Of a stretch of 64,000 nucleotides of DNA, positions 34,253-43,139 are shown one piece after another. Both the position numbers and the translations under genes were made by a program. The notes beneath the pieces were generated by a model that saw nothing but the letters and a program-made list of their open reading frames with translations, made no database searches and was not told the origin of the DNA. This DNA comes from Acidimicrobiales bacterium (GTDB taxonomy: Bacteria > Actinomycetota > Acidimicrobiia > Acidimicrobiales > SHLQ01). Within the stretch, counting starts at the first letter, position 1. Every line of letters begins with the position of its first letter. The DNA lies in NCBI GenBank assembly GCA_020628865.1, contig JAHDEJ010000029.1, positions 1 to 64,000 on the forward strand, written 5' to 3'.

Positions 34253-35664
34253 CAGGCGAACTCCTCGTCGGGGAAGTCGGCGATCGGCAGTTCGACGACG
34301 AACCGTGCGCCCTGGTTGCCGTCCGGACGATCTTCCACCCACACCCTGCCGCCATGCAGATTGACGTGCTCGGCCACGAGCGACAGGCCGAGCCCGACCC
34401 CCGTGTCGTAACCGCGGCGGCCACCGGCGCCGCCACGGGAGAACCGATCGAAGATCACGAACCGCTCGTCGAGCGGGACGCCGGGTCCGTCGTCCTCGAC
34501 CGCCATCAACACCGAGTTGTGCGGTGTGGCGGACAGATGGATGCGCGTCGCACCGCCGCCGTACTTGCGGGCGTTGTCGATCAGGTTGGCGACCACGCGG
34601 GCCAGGCGCCGCTTGTCCGCTTCGACGACGACCTCCTCGACATCCTCATCCACCTCGACCGGACAGTCCGGCGTCGAGCTCACTCCGACGGCCGCCCGCA
34701 CGAACTCGGCGTAGAGGAGGGGATCGGCCTGCAGCGCCGCCGTTCCCACGTCGAACCGGGAGATCTCGAGGAGATCCTCGACGAGCGTCTGGAACCGGGC
34801 GATGTCGCTCGACAGCAGGTCGAGAGCGGTCTGCGAACGGGGTGTCATCTCGTGCTTTGCGTTCTCGAGCACCTCGACCGAGGCGGTCAGCGTCATGAGC
34901 GGGCTGCGAAGCTCGTGGCTCACCTCGCTCGCGAACCGTGCGTCTCGCTGAATGCGTTCCTCGAGACCGCCGGCCATCTCGTTGAAGGACGCCGCAAGGC
35001 TGACCAGGTCTTCGTCGCCCTGCGGGTCGAGGCGTGTGTCCAGACGGCCGCCGGCAATGGCTTCTGCGGCCTCGGAGACCTCGCGCAGGGGTCGGAGCGC
35101 TCCACTCGCCGCGAACCGCCCAGCGAGCGCCGCAAAGGCAGCCACGATGAGCGCCCCACCCAACAAGACGTACTGCAGGGTCCCGAGCGTGTCCTCGACC
35201 TCGCCCAGCGGCACCGCCTCGTAGTAGTAGACGTCCTGCTCGAACCCGTCGATCGGGATCGCGTAGACGATGGCGGGCACGTCCTGCACCGTGGTACGGA
35301 TGCGGGCGACCTCGCCTTGTCGAACCAGCGCCTGAAGGCTGGCCGGAAGGTCGTCTCGGGTGAACGACTCATCGAGCGAGCGCGTCGTGTCGCCGATCTC
35401 CAGCAGCGGTCGTGAACCGGCGGAGGTGTTCAACGTGTCCAACACCGCCTGAGCGACGCCGGAATCGAGGTCGGACGTCAGCCGGGTGACGACGCGAGCT
35501 GCGTTGCCGAACACGACGTCCTGCGCCGTGTCGGCTCGGTTCGACAGGAGCGCCTGTCGAGTGATCGCCAGTGTGATGACGGCGAGGAGCGCGGCAACCA
35601 CGAGACCGCCGAGTGCAAAGAGCACGGTCACCCGCGAGCGCAGGCCGAGGCGGAAACGGCGCAT
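34252..35664 (-). CDS. mtrB: MtrB-like sensor histidine kinase
   Basis: 470-aa membrane kinase: TM1 ~13-36, extracytoplasmic domain ~37-160, TM2 ~163-185, HAMP ~186-238, HisKA with His250 in SEVSHELRSPL, and HATPase with NLIDNARKYG, EDDGPGVP, FDRFSRGG and GVGLGLSLV. Orthology to MtrB rests on its place between an MtrA-like regulator and a GerMN lipoprotein; MtrB is usually ~100 aa longer. In mycobacteria the MtrAB system couples cell division and wall remodelling to replication. Starts 9 bp after the regulator stop. Confidence 0.88.
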   Translation of the reverse strand: MRRFRLGLRSRVTVLFALGGLVVAALLAVITLAITRQALLSNRADTAQDVVFGNAARVVTRLTSDLDSGVAQAVLDTLNTSAGSRPLLEIGDTTRSLDESFTRDDLPASLQALVRQGEVARIRTTVQDVPAIVYAIPIDGFEQDVYYYEAVPLGEVEDTLGTLQYVLLGGALIVAAFAALAGRFAASGALRPLREVSEAAEAIAGGRLDTRLDPQGDEDLVSLAASFNEMAGGLEERIQRDARFASEVSHELRSPLMTLTASVEVLENAKHEMTPRSQTALDLLSSDIARFQTLVEDLLEISRFDVGTAALQADPLLYAEFVRAAVGVSSTPDCPVEVDEDVEEVVVEADKRRLARVVANLIDNARKYGGGATRIHLSATPHNSVLMAVEDDGPGVPLDERFVIFDRFSRGGAGGRRGYDTGVGLGLSLVAEHVNLHGGRVWVEDRPDGNQGARFVVELPIADFPDEEFA

Positions 35665-35673
35665 CGAGAAGGA

Positions 35674-36363
35674 TCAGGTTTGGAGCTTGTAACCCAGGCC
35701 GCGCACCGTCACGACATGTTGTGGATCCGCCGGATCGTTCTCGATCTTCGTGCGGAGTCGACGAATGTGGACGTCGACGAGGCGGCCGTCACCGAAGTAG
35801 CCGTAGCCCCAGACCTTCTCGAGCAGCGCTTCACGGGAGAAGACCTTGCCGGGGGCTGAGGCGAGCTCGACGAGCAGACGGAACTCGGTCTTGGTGAGGT
35901 GGACCTCTTCGCCGGCCTTGCGGACGACACCCTGGTCGGGGATGACCTCGAGGTCACCGAAAGCCATGTCGGCGGCCGGGGCGTCCGAGGTGCGGGAGCG
36001 GCGCAGGAGCGCACGGATCCGTGCGGACAGCTCCTTGGGAGCGAACGGCTTGGTGAGGTAGTCGTCGGCCCCGGCTTCGAGCCCGGCCACGACATCGTGG
36101 GTGTCGGCACGGGCCGTGACCATGACGATCGGTACATCGGAGGCGCGTCGGATCGACCGGCACACGTCGAAGCCATCGATGCCGGGAAGCATGATGTCGA
36201 TCAGCACGACGTCTGCGGGTTGCTGGCCGAACTTGAGGAGCGCGTCCTCACCGTTGTCGGACTCGATGACTTCCCAACCCTCGTCTTCGAGGGCGAGCTT
36301 GACCGCAGTGCGGATTCGCTCGTCATCTTCAACCGTAAGTATTCGGGTACCCAATGTTGTCAC
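35674..36363 (-). CDS. mtrA: MtrA-like OmpR-family response regulator
   Basis: 229-aa regulator with receiver (~5-120; Asp pair EDD, phospho-acceptor Asp56 in LIDIMLPG, Lys105 in TKPF) and winged-helix DNA-binding domain (~135-227, LTKTEFRLL, REALLEKVWGY, DVHIRRLRTKIE, TVRGLGYKL). Strongly MtrA-like. GTG at 36363 has AAGGTGG ~9 nt upstream; TTG at 36354 with AAGGA ~10 nt upstream is an equally good start. First gene of mtrA-mtrB-lpqB, probably essential as in other actinobacteria. Confidence 0.9.
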   Translation of the reverse strand: MTTLGTRILTVEDDERIRTAVKLALEDEGWEVIESDNGEDALLKFGQQPADVVLIDIMLPGIDGFDVCRSIRRASDVPIVMVTARADTHDVVAGLEAGADDYLTKPFAPKELSARIRALLRRSRTSDAPAADMAFGDLEVIPDQGVVRKAGEEVHLTKTEFRLLVELASAPGKVFSREALLEKVWGYGYFGDGRLVDVHIRRLRTKIENDPADPQHVVTVRGLGYKLQT

Positions 36364-36429
36364 TTCCTTGTCCCACCTTGAATTCCCGCCGCCCGACCCT
36401 TCCGACGCTGCCGAATTCCGAAGAATCCG

Positions 36430-37200
36430 TCAGGCGCCAGCCCGTTCGAGCAATGCGATGAACGAGGATGCGATTCCCGGAGCAACCGCAACGGAGAGCC
36501 CGTCGTCCAGCACACTAGCCCCCGCTTCGCTTGCAATGAGTGAACCAGCCGCAGAATCCCATGGCGCCAGATTCCGCTCGAAGTAGGCGTCGAGCCGGCC
36601 GGAGGCGACCGCGCAGAAGTCGAGGGCGGCCCCACCATTGCGTCGGATGTCCCGAATCTCGGGCAGGATCGTCCGCAGCGCTTCGGCCTGTGGCCCTCGA
36701 TCCACGGACTGGTAGCTGAACCCGGTGCCCACCAATGCGCTGGAGAGTTCAGTCTTCGGCGATGTGCTGATCGTGTCCCCGTTGCGGGTGGCGCCCTCGC
36801 CCATCGAGGCCGAGAACAGTTCGCTGCGGACGGGGTCGTAGACGGCGCCGGCGTGGGACTGACCGTCGATCGAGGCGGCGATGGAAACGCTCCAGCCCGG
36901 CAGGTCGTACAGCAGGTTGGTCGTTCCGTCGATCGGATCGATCACCCAGGTGATTCCGGTTTCGGATGGGCGATTGGTGCCTTCCTCACCGAGGAACCCA
37001 TCGTTCGGCCGAAGCGCTTCGATGCGGGCGACCACCTGCTCCTCGGCCCACGTGTCGATCTCGGTGACGACGTCGGTGTGGGAGGACTTGGTGGTCCACG
37101 TGAAGCTCGTGCTCCTGCGGCGTTCGCCTGCTTCGCGGCCGACGTCGGCGGCGATGGTCTCGGCAATCCGTCGCAGTTCGGCAACGGTGATGTCGGTCAT
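36430..37200 (-). CDS. Inositol-monophosphatase-family phosphatase
   Basis: 256-aa Mg-dependent, Li-sensitive phosphatase family. Metal ligands are visible in GEEG (~70-73), DPIDGTTN (~86-93) and WDSAAGSLIASEAGA (~213-227). Substrates in this family include inositol-1-phosphate, fructose-1,6-bisphosphate, PAP and histidinol phosphate, and sequence alone does not decide. With a PimB-like enzyme in the window, inositol phosphate is plausible. Start overlaps the upstream small membrane gene (ATGA). Confidence 0.85.
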   Translation of the reverse strand: MTDITVAELRRIAETIAADVGREAGERRRSTSFTWTTKSSHTDVVTEIDTWAEEQVVARIEALRPNDGFLGEEGTNRPSETGITWVIDPIDGTTNLLYDLPGWSVSIAASIDGQSHAGAVYDPVRSELFSASMGEGATRNGDTISTSPKTELSSALVGTGFSYQSVDRGPQAEALRTILPEIRDIRRNGGAALDFCAVASGRLDAYFERNLAPWDSAAGSLIASEAGASVLDDGLSVAVAPGIASSFIALLERAGA

Positions 37201-37493
37201 GAAAGTCCTCTGGCTCGGCGGGCGCGGTCCCGGTTCTCGATGGCCTTCCATTCGGCCATCGCACGAAGGGTGAGCACGGCCACGACGGCCACGCCGATGG
37301 CACCGGCGATTGCACCGACGACACCGGAGAGCGCTGCGGTGGTCCCGCAGTCGCCGGTGCATTGCAGGTCGACGACCGACCAGCCGATCAGCCCGCCACA
37401 GGCCCCGCCGATGAGGATCGAGAGGGCGGCGACGATGCGGGCCCAGACGGGTGGCGCCGCATCCGGGAGCGCGGAATTTCTGGGCTCGGTCAC
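37197..37493 (-). CDS. Small two-helix membrane protein
   Basis: 98 aa with two glycine-rich membrane helices (~18-40 and ~53-76) and a short loop holding two Cys (LQCTGDCG), possibly a disulphide on the outside. The basic C-terminus should be cytoplasmic. It overlaps the phosphatase gene by 4 bp and is probably the first gene of that transcript. Not recognised. Confidence 0.6.
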   Translation of the reverse strand: MTEPRNSALPDAAPPVWARIVAALSILIGGACGGLIGWSVVDLQCTGDCGTTAALSGVVGAIAGAIGVAVVAVLTLRAMAEWKAIENRDRARRARGLS

Positions 37494-37561
37494 GGCTCAA
37501 AGACTACTTCGTGGGTGACGCGTTCATGGCAGTCCAACGCCGGGGAACCCACCGTGCGGGT

Positions 37562-37575
37562 ACGATCCGGATCGT
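37562..37575. promoter_or_regulatory. 14-bp palindrome upstream of dinB
   Basis: ACGATCCGGATCGT is a perfect palindrome centred 31 bp before the dinB start, flanked by GGT and GGGTACC so that the symmetry continues loosely. TACGAT at 37561-37566 could be a -10. It is not a LexA site; no GAAC-N4-GTTC is present in this gap. Confidence 0.35.
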
Positions 37576-37599
37576 GGGTACCACCGTGGGCGTGCAGCG

Positions 37600-38889
37600 A
37601 TGAACGGCGCTGAGGAGCGCACGATTCTCCACGTCGACATGGATGCGTTCTTCGCATCGGTCGAGCTGGTCCGACGGCCAGAGCTTCGGGGGAAGCCGGT
37701 CGTGGTCGGCGGTACCGGCAGACGGGGTGTCGTCGCTGCGGCGTCCTACGAGGCGCGGTCGTACGGCATCTTCTCCGCAATGCCGTCGGCGCAGGCACAG
37801 CGCCTGTGCCCGGACGCCATCTTCCTCGCGGGCGACCACGGGCTGTACGCCGAAATCTCGGAGCGGGTCATGGCCGTGTTCCGCGATGTCACGCCGCTCG
37901 TCGAGCCGCTCAGTCTCGACGAGGCATTCCTCGACGTCACGGGAGCCAGGCGATTGCACGGCGACGGCCCCCGCATCGCCCGCCACATCCGTTCGGCGAT
38001 CTGGGACAACGAAGGCCTCACCTGCAGCGTCGGCATCGCCCCCAACAAGTTCCTGGCGAAGCTGGCTTCCGAGCAGGCCAAACCGAAGGCCTCACGATCC
38101 GGCCCCGTCTTCGGCCGCGGCATCTTCCAGGTTCACCCGGGGGAGGAGACAGCGTTTCTGCATCCGCTACCGGTCCGGGCGCTGTGGGGCGTCGGCAAGG
38201 CGACCGGCAGCCGCCTCAGCGGTATGGGCGTCGAGACCGTCGGCGACCTCGCCGCGCTCCCGGTGTCCACGCTGACCGCGAACCTGGGAGCGAGCATCGG
38301 GGCCCACCTCCACGCACTCGCCAACGCCGTCGACGACCGGCCGGTCGAGGCTGGGCGCGAAGCGAAGTCGATCAGCCATGAGGAGACCTTCGCCCACGAC
38401 CTCAGCGACCCGAACACGATCGACGTCGAACTCGTTCGACAGTGCGACGCCGTCGCACAACGCCTTCGCGATTCCGACCTCGCCGCCCGAACCGCCACCC
38501 TCAAGGTGCGATTCGGCGACTTCACGACGATCACCCGACGCGTCACGGCCGACGGGCCGTTCACCTCGTCGACCGAGCTGCTCCGCCATGCCCGTGCGCT
38601 GATGGCCACCATCGACCCGGGACAGGGCGTCCGACTTCTCGGCGTTGGGGTCTCCGGGCTGGGCGTCGATCCGGGGGAGCAGCTCAGCCTCGACCTGGAC
38701 GCCTCGGGCGAGGATCCCGCTACAGCCCGAACCGACGACCTGCTCGATGAAGTGCGGGCACGGTTCGGCAACGACGCCATCGGCCCGGCCTCGGCCGCCG
38801 TCGATGGGAAGCTCCGGGTCAAGCGTCGGGGCGAGCAGCAGTGGGGACCGAACGCCGTCGAGGACGCCTCCACCACCCCGGACGGGTGA
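37600..38889 (+). CDS. dinB: DNA polymerase IV (Y-family)
   Basis: 429-aa error-prone translesion polymerase. Catalytic acids in HVDMDAFFASVE (Asp13, Asp15-region) and SLDEAFLD (Asp107, Glu108); SVGIAPNKFLAKLAS and GVGKATGSRL (helix-hairpin-helix) follow, then a little-finger domain (~245-355). About 70 C-terminal residues after the little finger are less conserved; I see no clear QxxL-type clamp motif at the very end, though QLSLDL (~365) could serve. No LexA box precedes it. Confidence 0.93.
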   Translation: MNGAEERTILHVDMDAFFASVELVRRPELRGKPVVVGGTGRRGVVAAASYEARSYGIFSAMPSAQAQRLCPDAIFLAGDHGLYAEISERVMAVFRDVTPLVEPLSLDEAFLDVTGARRLHGDGPRIARHIRSAIWDNEGLTCSVGIAPNKFLAKLASEQAKPKASRSGPVFGRGIFQVHPGEETAFLHPLPVRALWGVGKATGSRLSGMGVETVGDLAALPVSTLTANLGASIGAHLHALANAVDDRPVEAGREAKSISHEETFAHDLSDPNTIDVELVRQCDAVAQRLRDSDLAARTATLKVRFGDFTTITRRVTADGPFTSSTELLRHARALMATIDPGQGVRLLGVGVSGLGVDPGEQLSLDLDASGEDPATARTDDLLDEVRARFGNDAIGPASAAVDGKLRVKRRGEQQWGPNAVEDASTTPDG

Positions 38890-38954
38890 ATTCACCCCAA
38901 TCTCAAATTTCAGGCCATTGGGTGCATTGTTTTCACCCCCAACGTGTGGGAAGA

Positions 38955-38982
38955 TTCGATTGGAAGTCGCCCCGGATACACT
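38955..38982 (+). promoter_or_regulatory. Putative promoter of the DUF3040 gene
   Basis: TTCGAT, 16 nt, TACACT. Transcription would start near 38989, about 26 nt before the ATG. The spacing and -10 are good, the -35 only fair. Confidence 0.45.
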
Positions 38983-39014
38983 GGGGCCCAGGCCGGTACA
39001 GAGGGACGTGTGGA

Positions 39015-39410
39015 ATGCCGCTCTCCGAGGACGAACGTCGAATCCTTAGCGAGATCGAACAACAGCTCTACGAGACCGATCCCGGTCTCGCGCACGAGGT
39101 GTCCTCGACCACCGTGTTCTCGCACGGTTTCCGCCACATTCGCCTGGCAGCCGCCGGCTTCGTGGTCGGGCTCGTCGTTCTCGTCATGAGCCTGTCGGTC
39201 AGCTACCTGCTGTCCTTCGTCGGCTTCCTGATCATGCTCACGTCCGCCTGGTACGGCGAGCGGAACCTTCGCCGTGTCGGCAAGGCCTCGCTGCAGAAGG
39301 TCACCCAGAACGTCGGCCGTGACGGCGGCGTGCGTGGCTACTTCGGCGACGCCGGTCAGCGCATGCGCGACCGTCTCAACCAGGAAGACAACAACACCGA
39401 CGAGTCCTGA
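39015..39410 (+). CDS. DUF3040 membrane protein
   Basis: 131-aa member of the actinobacterial DUF3040 family, unknown function. The N-terminal PLSEDERRILSEIEQQLYETDP is the family hallmark (shown here as PLSEDERRILSEIE and QQLYETDP), followed by a pair of membrane helices (~44-62 and 66-82) and a basic, hydrophilic tail. In many actinobacteria it sits by mraZ and the division cluster, often near dinB; here dinB is upstream but no mraZ follows. Confidence 0.85.
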   Translation: MPLSEDERRILSEIEQQLYETDPGLAHEVSSTTVFSHGFRHIRLAAAGFVVGLVVLVMSLSVSYLLSFVGFLIMLTSAWYGERNLRRVGKASLQKVTQNVGRDGGVRGYFGDAGQRMRDRLNQEDNNTDES

Positions 39411-39488
39411 GTTCGTCGAACGCAGGCGGCACGAAGTCGTTCCCGCATTCGAATCAGTCCAGCGTGTCGGCCTTCGGCCTGACGCCGT

Positions 39489-41858
39489 TCAGCGACTGGC
39501 TCGAAGGTTGCCCCACACCCCGGCTCGACCGCGCCACACGTTCAGCGGGTTCGCATGGTGGAGCCACCAGTCTCGCGTGGATGTGCGAGACCTGGCGTCG
39601 GCGGCGAGTCGGGTCGACAGCGCTTCCGCGTTGACGGCACGCTCGGACGCGACCGTTCCGGGCGAGTAGGTGGCATCGGTGACCTCGTTCGCCAGCGCAC
39701 CGAGGGTCTCCGCCGACTCCGGATGCATGTTGCTGAGGCGTTCGACGAGCTCGTTGGGCGTGTCGGACTCGCGTACCCGCAGGCCGAGCAGACTGAGCGC
39801 AGCCGTGGATTCCTTCCACGCGAGGCCGATCCGACGACGCGGATCGTGGGCGACCTCGCGGCGGGCGGTCCGGGCGCGGAACACGCCGTAGAGGAGCGGG
39901 AGCAGCAGCAGCGACAGGAGCACGAGCGCCACCGCACCCCAGCGCAGCACGGTCACGAAGGCCGGTCCTTGTGGTCCACCGATCACGCCGGTGCCCTCGA
40001 GGTCCTCCCGGGGGATGGTGGTCGTGGTGGTCTGGCTGTCCTGGGGGATGGTGGGCTGGGCGGTGTTGTTCGGGTTCGGAGCCGGCACCGGCTGCGCCTC
40101 CGGAGCCAGCGTCGTGGGTGCGTTGCCGGGTGCGTTGCTGGCCTGCGCCTCAGGAATCCCGGTGTAGGGCTCGTCGTTCGGGCCGCCGCGGCCGGGTGTT
40201 GGTTCGAAACGAAGCCAGCCGATGTCGTCGATCCAGACCTCGGGCCATGCGTGGGCGTGACGGCCGGAGACGACATATGCGTCGATGGCCGGGTCGTATT
40301 CGCCGGGGGTGAAGCCGACGGCGACACGTGAGGGAATCCCGAGTGCCCGGGCCATCGCGGCGAACGACCCCGAGAACTGCTCGCAGTAGCCGACCCGAAC
40401 CTCGAACAGGAAGTCCTCGATGCGTTCGGCGGAGTGGCCGTTGGCCACCTCGAGGTCGTACGAGAAGAGGGACGGATCCCGGAAGTAGTTCTGCAGGGCG
40501 AGTGCCTTCTCGTACGTGCTCGTGGCACCGGCGGCGGCCACGATGGCCTCCGCCTCGTCGATCACCCGCTGGCTGAAGTCGGCCGGCAGTTCGAGGTATC
40601 GGTCGGCGATGCCGTCGGGGATGTCCGTTCCGGCGGCGGCGATCACGCCGGGATCGCGTTGGGGAACCTGCGAAAGCAGCGTGTAGTTGAGGCCGTCGGA
40701 TGTGGACCTGGTTCGGTCGACGATGAGCGTTCCCGATTCGGGCTCGTATTCGAAGCCCACGCCCTCGGGTGCCGCCAGGATCTCGGCGGGTTCATAGGCG
40801 GCCGGAACCCAGATTCCACCGAGACCGGTGATGTCGAACTGCTGGGAGACCCGCTCGAACTGCGTGCCGTCGGGCAGGTCCGTGTCGAGGGCGCCAGATG
40901 CATTCTCGAACGAACCGCGCGACCGCCAGATCCGGCCGTCGAACACGTCGAGCGAGGTGATGCGCCAATAGTCGCGGGTGGGGCTCGTGACGGTGAAGAC
41001 CTCGAGGTCGGGTTGGTTGACCAGACGGGCGCGAATGTCGACCAGGGGCGACAGCACGACCCGGGGATCTTCGGGCTCGTCGAGGTCGCTGATGTCGAAG
41101 ATGGGCTCCTCTTCGTACCCGGGCAGCGCCTGGGCGGCGGCAGCCCCGCCGATGAGGGTGACGGCAAGCAGCGCAACGCCGGTCTTCAACAGGCTGCTCT
41201 GGCTGCGGGCCACACCGTCGACGCCGAGGAATGCTCCGGCGATGGAGGTTTCCCCGAGACGATGGAAGAGCACGACGACCAGAGCGGTCCCGATGAACAG
41301 CACCGCCGACAGCAGGCGGTTCTGATCGGCCGCGAACAATGCGCTGAAGACGAACACCGCAGTACCTGGAACGAGCGCCTCGACCGGTGCTCGGAGCCGG
41401 AAGGCGGCCCAGTCCGACAGGAAGGCGACGAACCACATGACGATGGCGATCAGCAGCAGGAACGGTGCGGTGACCTCGGTCGGGGCAAGCACCACCTGGA
41501 ACTGCTCCCACGCAAGCTCGAGATCCGTGCGAAACCCTTCGAGCACGGTCCGGTTGAGGAAGCCGGCGTCGACGATCGTGGTCGGCGGGAAGAGGAGCGC
41601 GGCCGACACGATGAGTCCGCCGATGGAGACGAGCGCCGAGATGAGTAGTCCGCCGCGGGCCCAGCGGACGGCGGCGGCGAGGACGTGGGAGGAGACGGTT
41701 GCGGCAACGACCGGAACGAAGAAGGAGCTGTCGACGAACAGCCGGCTGAATCCGACGATGACCGCGATGGAGAAGAGCACGAGCGCGACTTCGGCGAGTG
41801 CATCGTAGAAACTTGTCGGCATGCGGCGGACGCCGCTGGTACGTCGGGCAGAGCTCAT
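39489..41858 (-). CDS. TgpA-like membrane transglutaminase-domain protein
   Basis: 789-aa protein with about six N-terminal TM helices (~20-240), an extracytoplasmic transglutaminase-like domain (~440-560) with catalytic triad Cys492 (VGYCEQF), His536 (HAWPEVW) and Asp544 (WIDD), a Pro/Asn/Thr linker, a TM helix (~645-665) and a DUF4129 tail. Family members are proposed cysteine peptidases or transglutaminases acting on cell-envelope substrates. Third gene of a MoxR-DUF58-transglutaminase operon, a widespread arrangement; start 101 bp after the DUF58 gene. Confidence 0.88.
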   Translation of the reverse strand: MSSARRTSGVRRMPTSFYDALAEVALVLFSIAVIVGFSRLFVDSSFFVPVVAATVSSHVLAAAVRWARGGLLISALVSIGGLIVSAALLFPPTTIVDAGFLNRTVLEGFRTDLELAWEQFQVVLAPTEVTAPFLLLIAIVMWFVAFLSDWAAFRLRAPVEALVPGTAVFVFSALFAADQNRLLSAVLFIGTALVVVLFHRLGETSIAGAFLGVDGVARSQSSLLKTGVALLAVTLIGGAAAAQALPGYEEEPIFDISDLDEPEDPRVVLSPLVDIRARLVNQPDLEVFTVTSPTRDYWRITSLDVFDGRIWRSRGSFENASGALDTDLPDGTQFERVSQQFDITGLGGIWVPAAYEPAEILAAPEGVGFEYEPESGTLIVDRTRSTSDGLNYTLLSQVPQRDPGVIAAAGTDIPDGIADRYLELPADFSQRVIDEAEAIVAAAGATSTYEKALALQNYFRDPSLFSYDLEVANGHSAERIEDFLFEVRVGYCEQFSGSFAAMARALGIPSRVAVGFTPGEYDPAIDAYVVSGRHAHAWPEVWIDDIGWLRFEPTPGRGGPNDEPYTGIPEAQASNAPGNAPTTLAPEAQPVPAPNPNNTAQPTIPQDSQTTTTTIPREDLEGTGVIGGPQGPAFVTVLRWGAVALVLLSLLLLPLLYGVFRARTARREVAHDPRRRIGLAWKESTAALSLLGLRVRESDTPNELVERLSNMHPESAETLGALANEVTDATYSPGTVASERAVNAEALSTRLAADARSRTSTRDWWLHHANPLNVWRGRAGVWGNLRASR

Positions 41859-41959
41859 GCGCGAACCTCCGGCTCCACCATCGCAAAGGCGGCGGGCGCA
41901 ATGGGGTCGCCCGGGCCGATCTTTCGCAGATCCTTACCGGGAGATGAACACGTTCCCAT

Positions 41960-43138
41960 TCAGCCGCCAGAACCGCTGGACAGCAGCGTCGCGATCGCCC
42001 GGCTCCAGATCGGGGCGAGGTCTTCCATCGAGCCGAGGGTGAGCCGGACCTCGCGGGCCACGGCCTCTGCGGCGCTTGGCACTCGAGGCACCGCCGGATC
42101 CCAAACGGATGGGGCGAGCGAGATGGTCATGATCCGGCCGTATCGGCCCATGCCTTCGTGCTCGATCGACGGTTGCTGCGAGGTGACGAAGACGAGCGCG
42201 CCCTGGGCACCGAGAACGGCGGCATCGTTGAGCCGCTCCACGACGGGTGCCGGTTCGGCCATTGCCAGGATGCTGAGCGCCTGATCCAGACCGGCGGGAC
42301 CGAGGACGTAGCCGGTGTCGGAGCCGTCGAGCGTGAGGAGCCGGAAGGGATCAGAACCGTTGCGCATCGAGGTCAGAATGCTGGCCGCCACGGAGGCGCC
42401 GCGGTCCAGCGCGTCGTCGTTGACGAGCGCTGCGTTGTCGAGGAGCACGGTCAGGTGATTCTGGGTCGGGGCCTCGTCCTCGCGGACGATGAGATCATCG
42501 TGGCGGGCCGAAGCCGCCCAGTTCACGCGTCGGATGTCGTCGCCCGGTACGTACGGACGGAGCGCATGGAACTCGTCGCTGCGGCCGCCGATGAACTGCG
42601 GCTGGTCCGAGGTCGAGCGCCGCTCCGACGCCGGTGACGGAGGTGCCGGCGGAAGCGGAACCACATCGGGGTAGACCACCATCTGTCCGACGCTCGGGGC
42701 ATTGAAGCGGCGGACGGCCAGGCCGAACGCGTCGGTCGATTCGAAGTCGACCGGACCCACCTTCACGAGCCCTCTCCGTTCCGTCGGCAACCGGTAGGCC
42801 GCCTTGGTCGTCTCATCGGGCTGCAGCGGGCTGATGAACAGCTGGGCACCGTTCGTTCCCTGCACCCGATCCGTCATCCGGATGACCGGGGAACGGTTCG
42901 AGCCGTTGCGCACCGCCACCTCGACCCGCCCGGTGGTTCCCACGTGCATGCGGGAGGGCGTGATCGTGCGGCCGACGCCGAGGCGAAGGGGCCGGAACAC
43001 GGCGACGAGAACGGCGAGTATGGCGAGCGCGAGCAGGACGGCGCCGATGACGTACATCTCGGCCAGGCCGAGGAATCGGCCGAGCGCAATGGAGATGGCG
43101 CCGAATGCGATGCAGATCCACCCGCGGAGGGTCGGCAT
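41960..43138 (-). CDS. DUF58 membrane-anchored protein with vWA-like fold
   Basis: 392-aa protein with two N-terminal TM helices (~6-52) and a DUF58 domain. The signature GGRSDEFHALRPYVPGDDIRRVNWAASAR is present (as SDEFHALRPYVPGDDIRRVN and WAASARHDDL), followed by a vWA-like region with VLLDN. Partner of the MoxR ATPase, whose gene ends 2 bp upstream. The pair is thought to act in folding, metal insertion or assembly of envelope proteins. Confidence 0.88.
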   Translation of the reverse strand: MPTLRGWICIAFGAISIALGRFLGLAEMYVIGAVLLALAILAVLVAVFRPLRLGVGRTITPSRMHVGTTGRVEVAVRNGSNRSPVIRMTDRVQGTNGAQLFISPLQPDETTKAAYRLPTERRGLVKVGPVDFESTDAFGLAVRRFNAPSVGQMVVYPDVVPLPPAPPSPASERRSTSDQPQFIGGRSDEFHALRPYVPGDDIRRVNWAASARHDDLIVREDEAPTQNHLTVLLDNAALVNDDALDRGASVAASILTSMRNGSDPFRLLTLDGSDTGYVLGPAGLDQALSILAMAEPAPVVERLNDAAVLGAQGALVFVTSQQPSIEHEGMGRYGRIMTISLAPSVWDPAVPRVPSAAEAVAREVRLTLGSMEDLAPIWSRAIATLLSSGSGG

Positions 43139-43139
43139 G

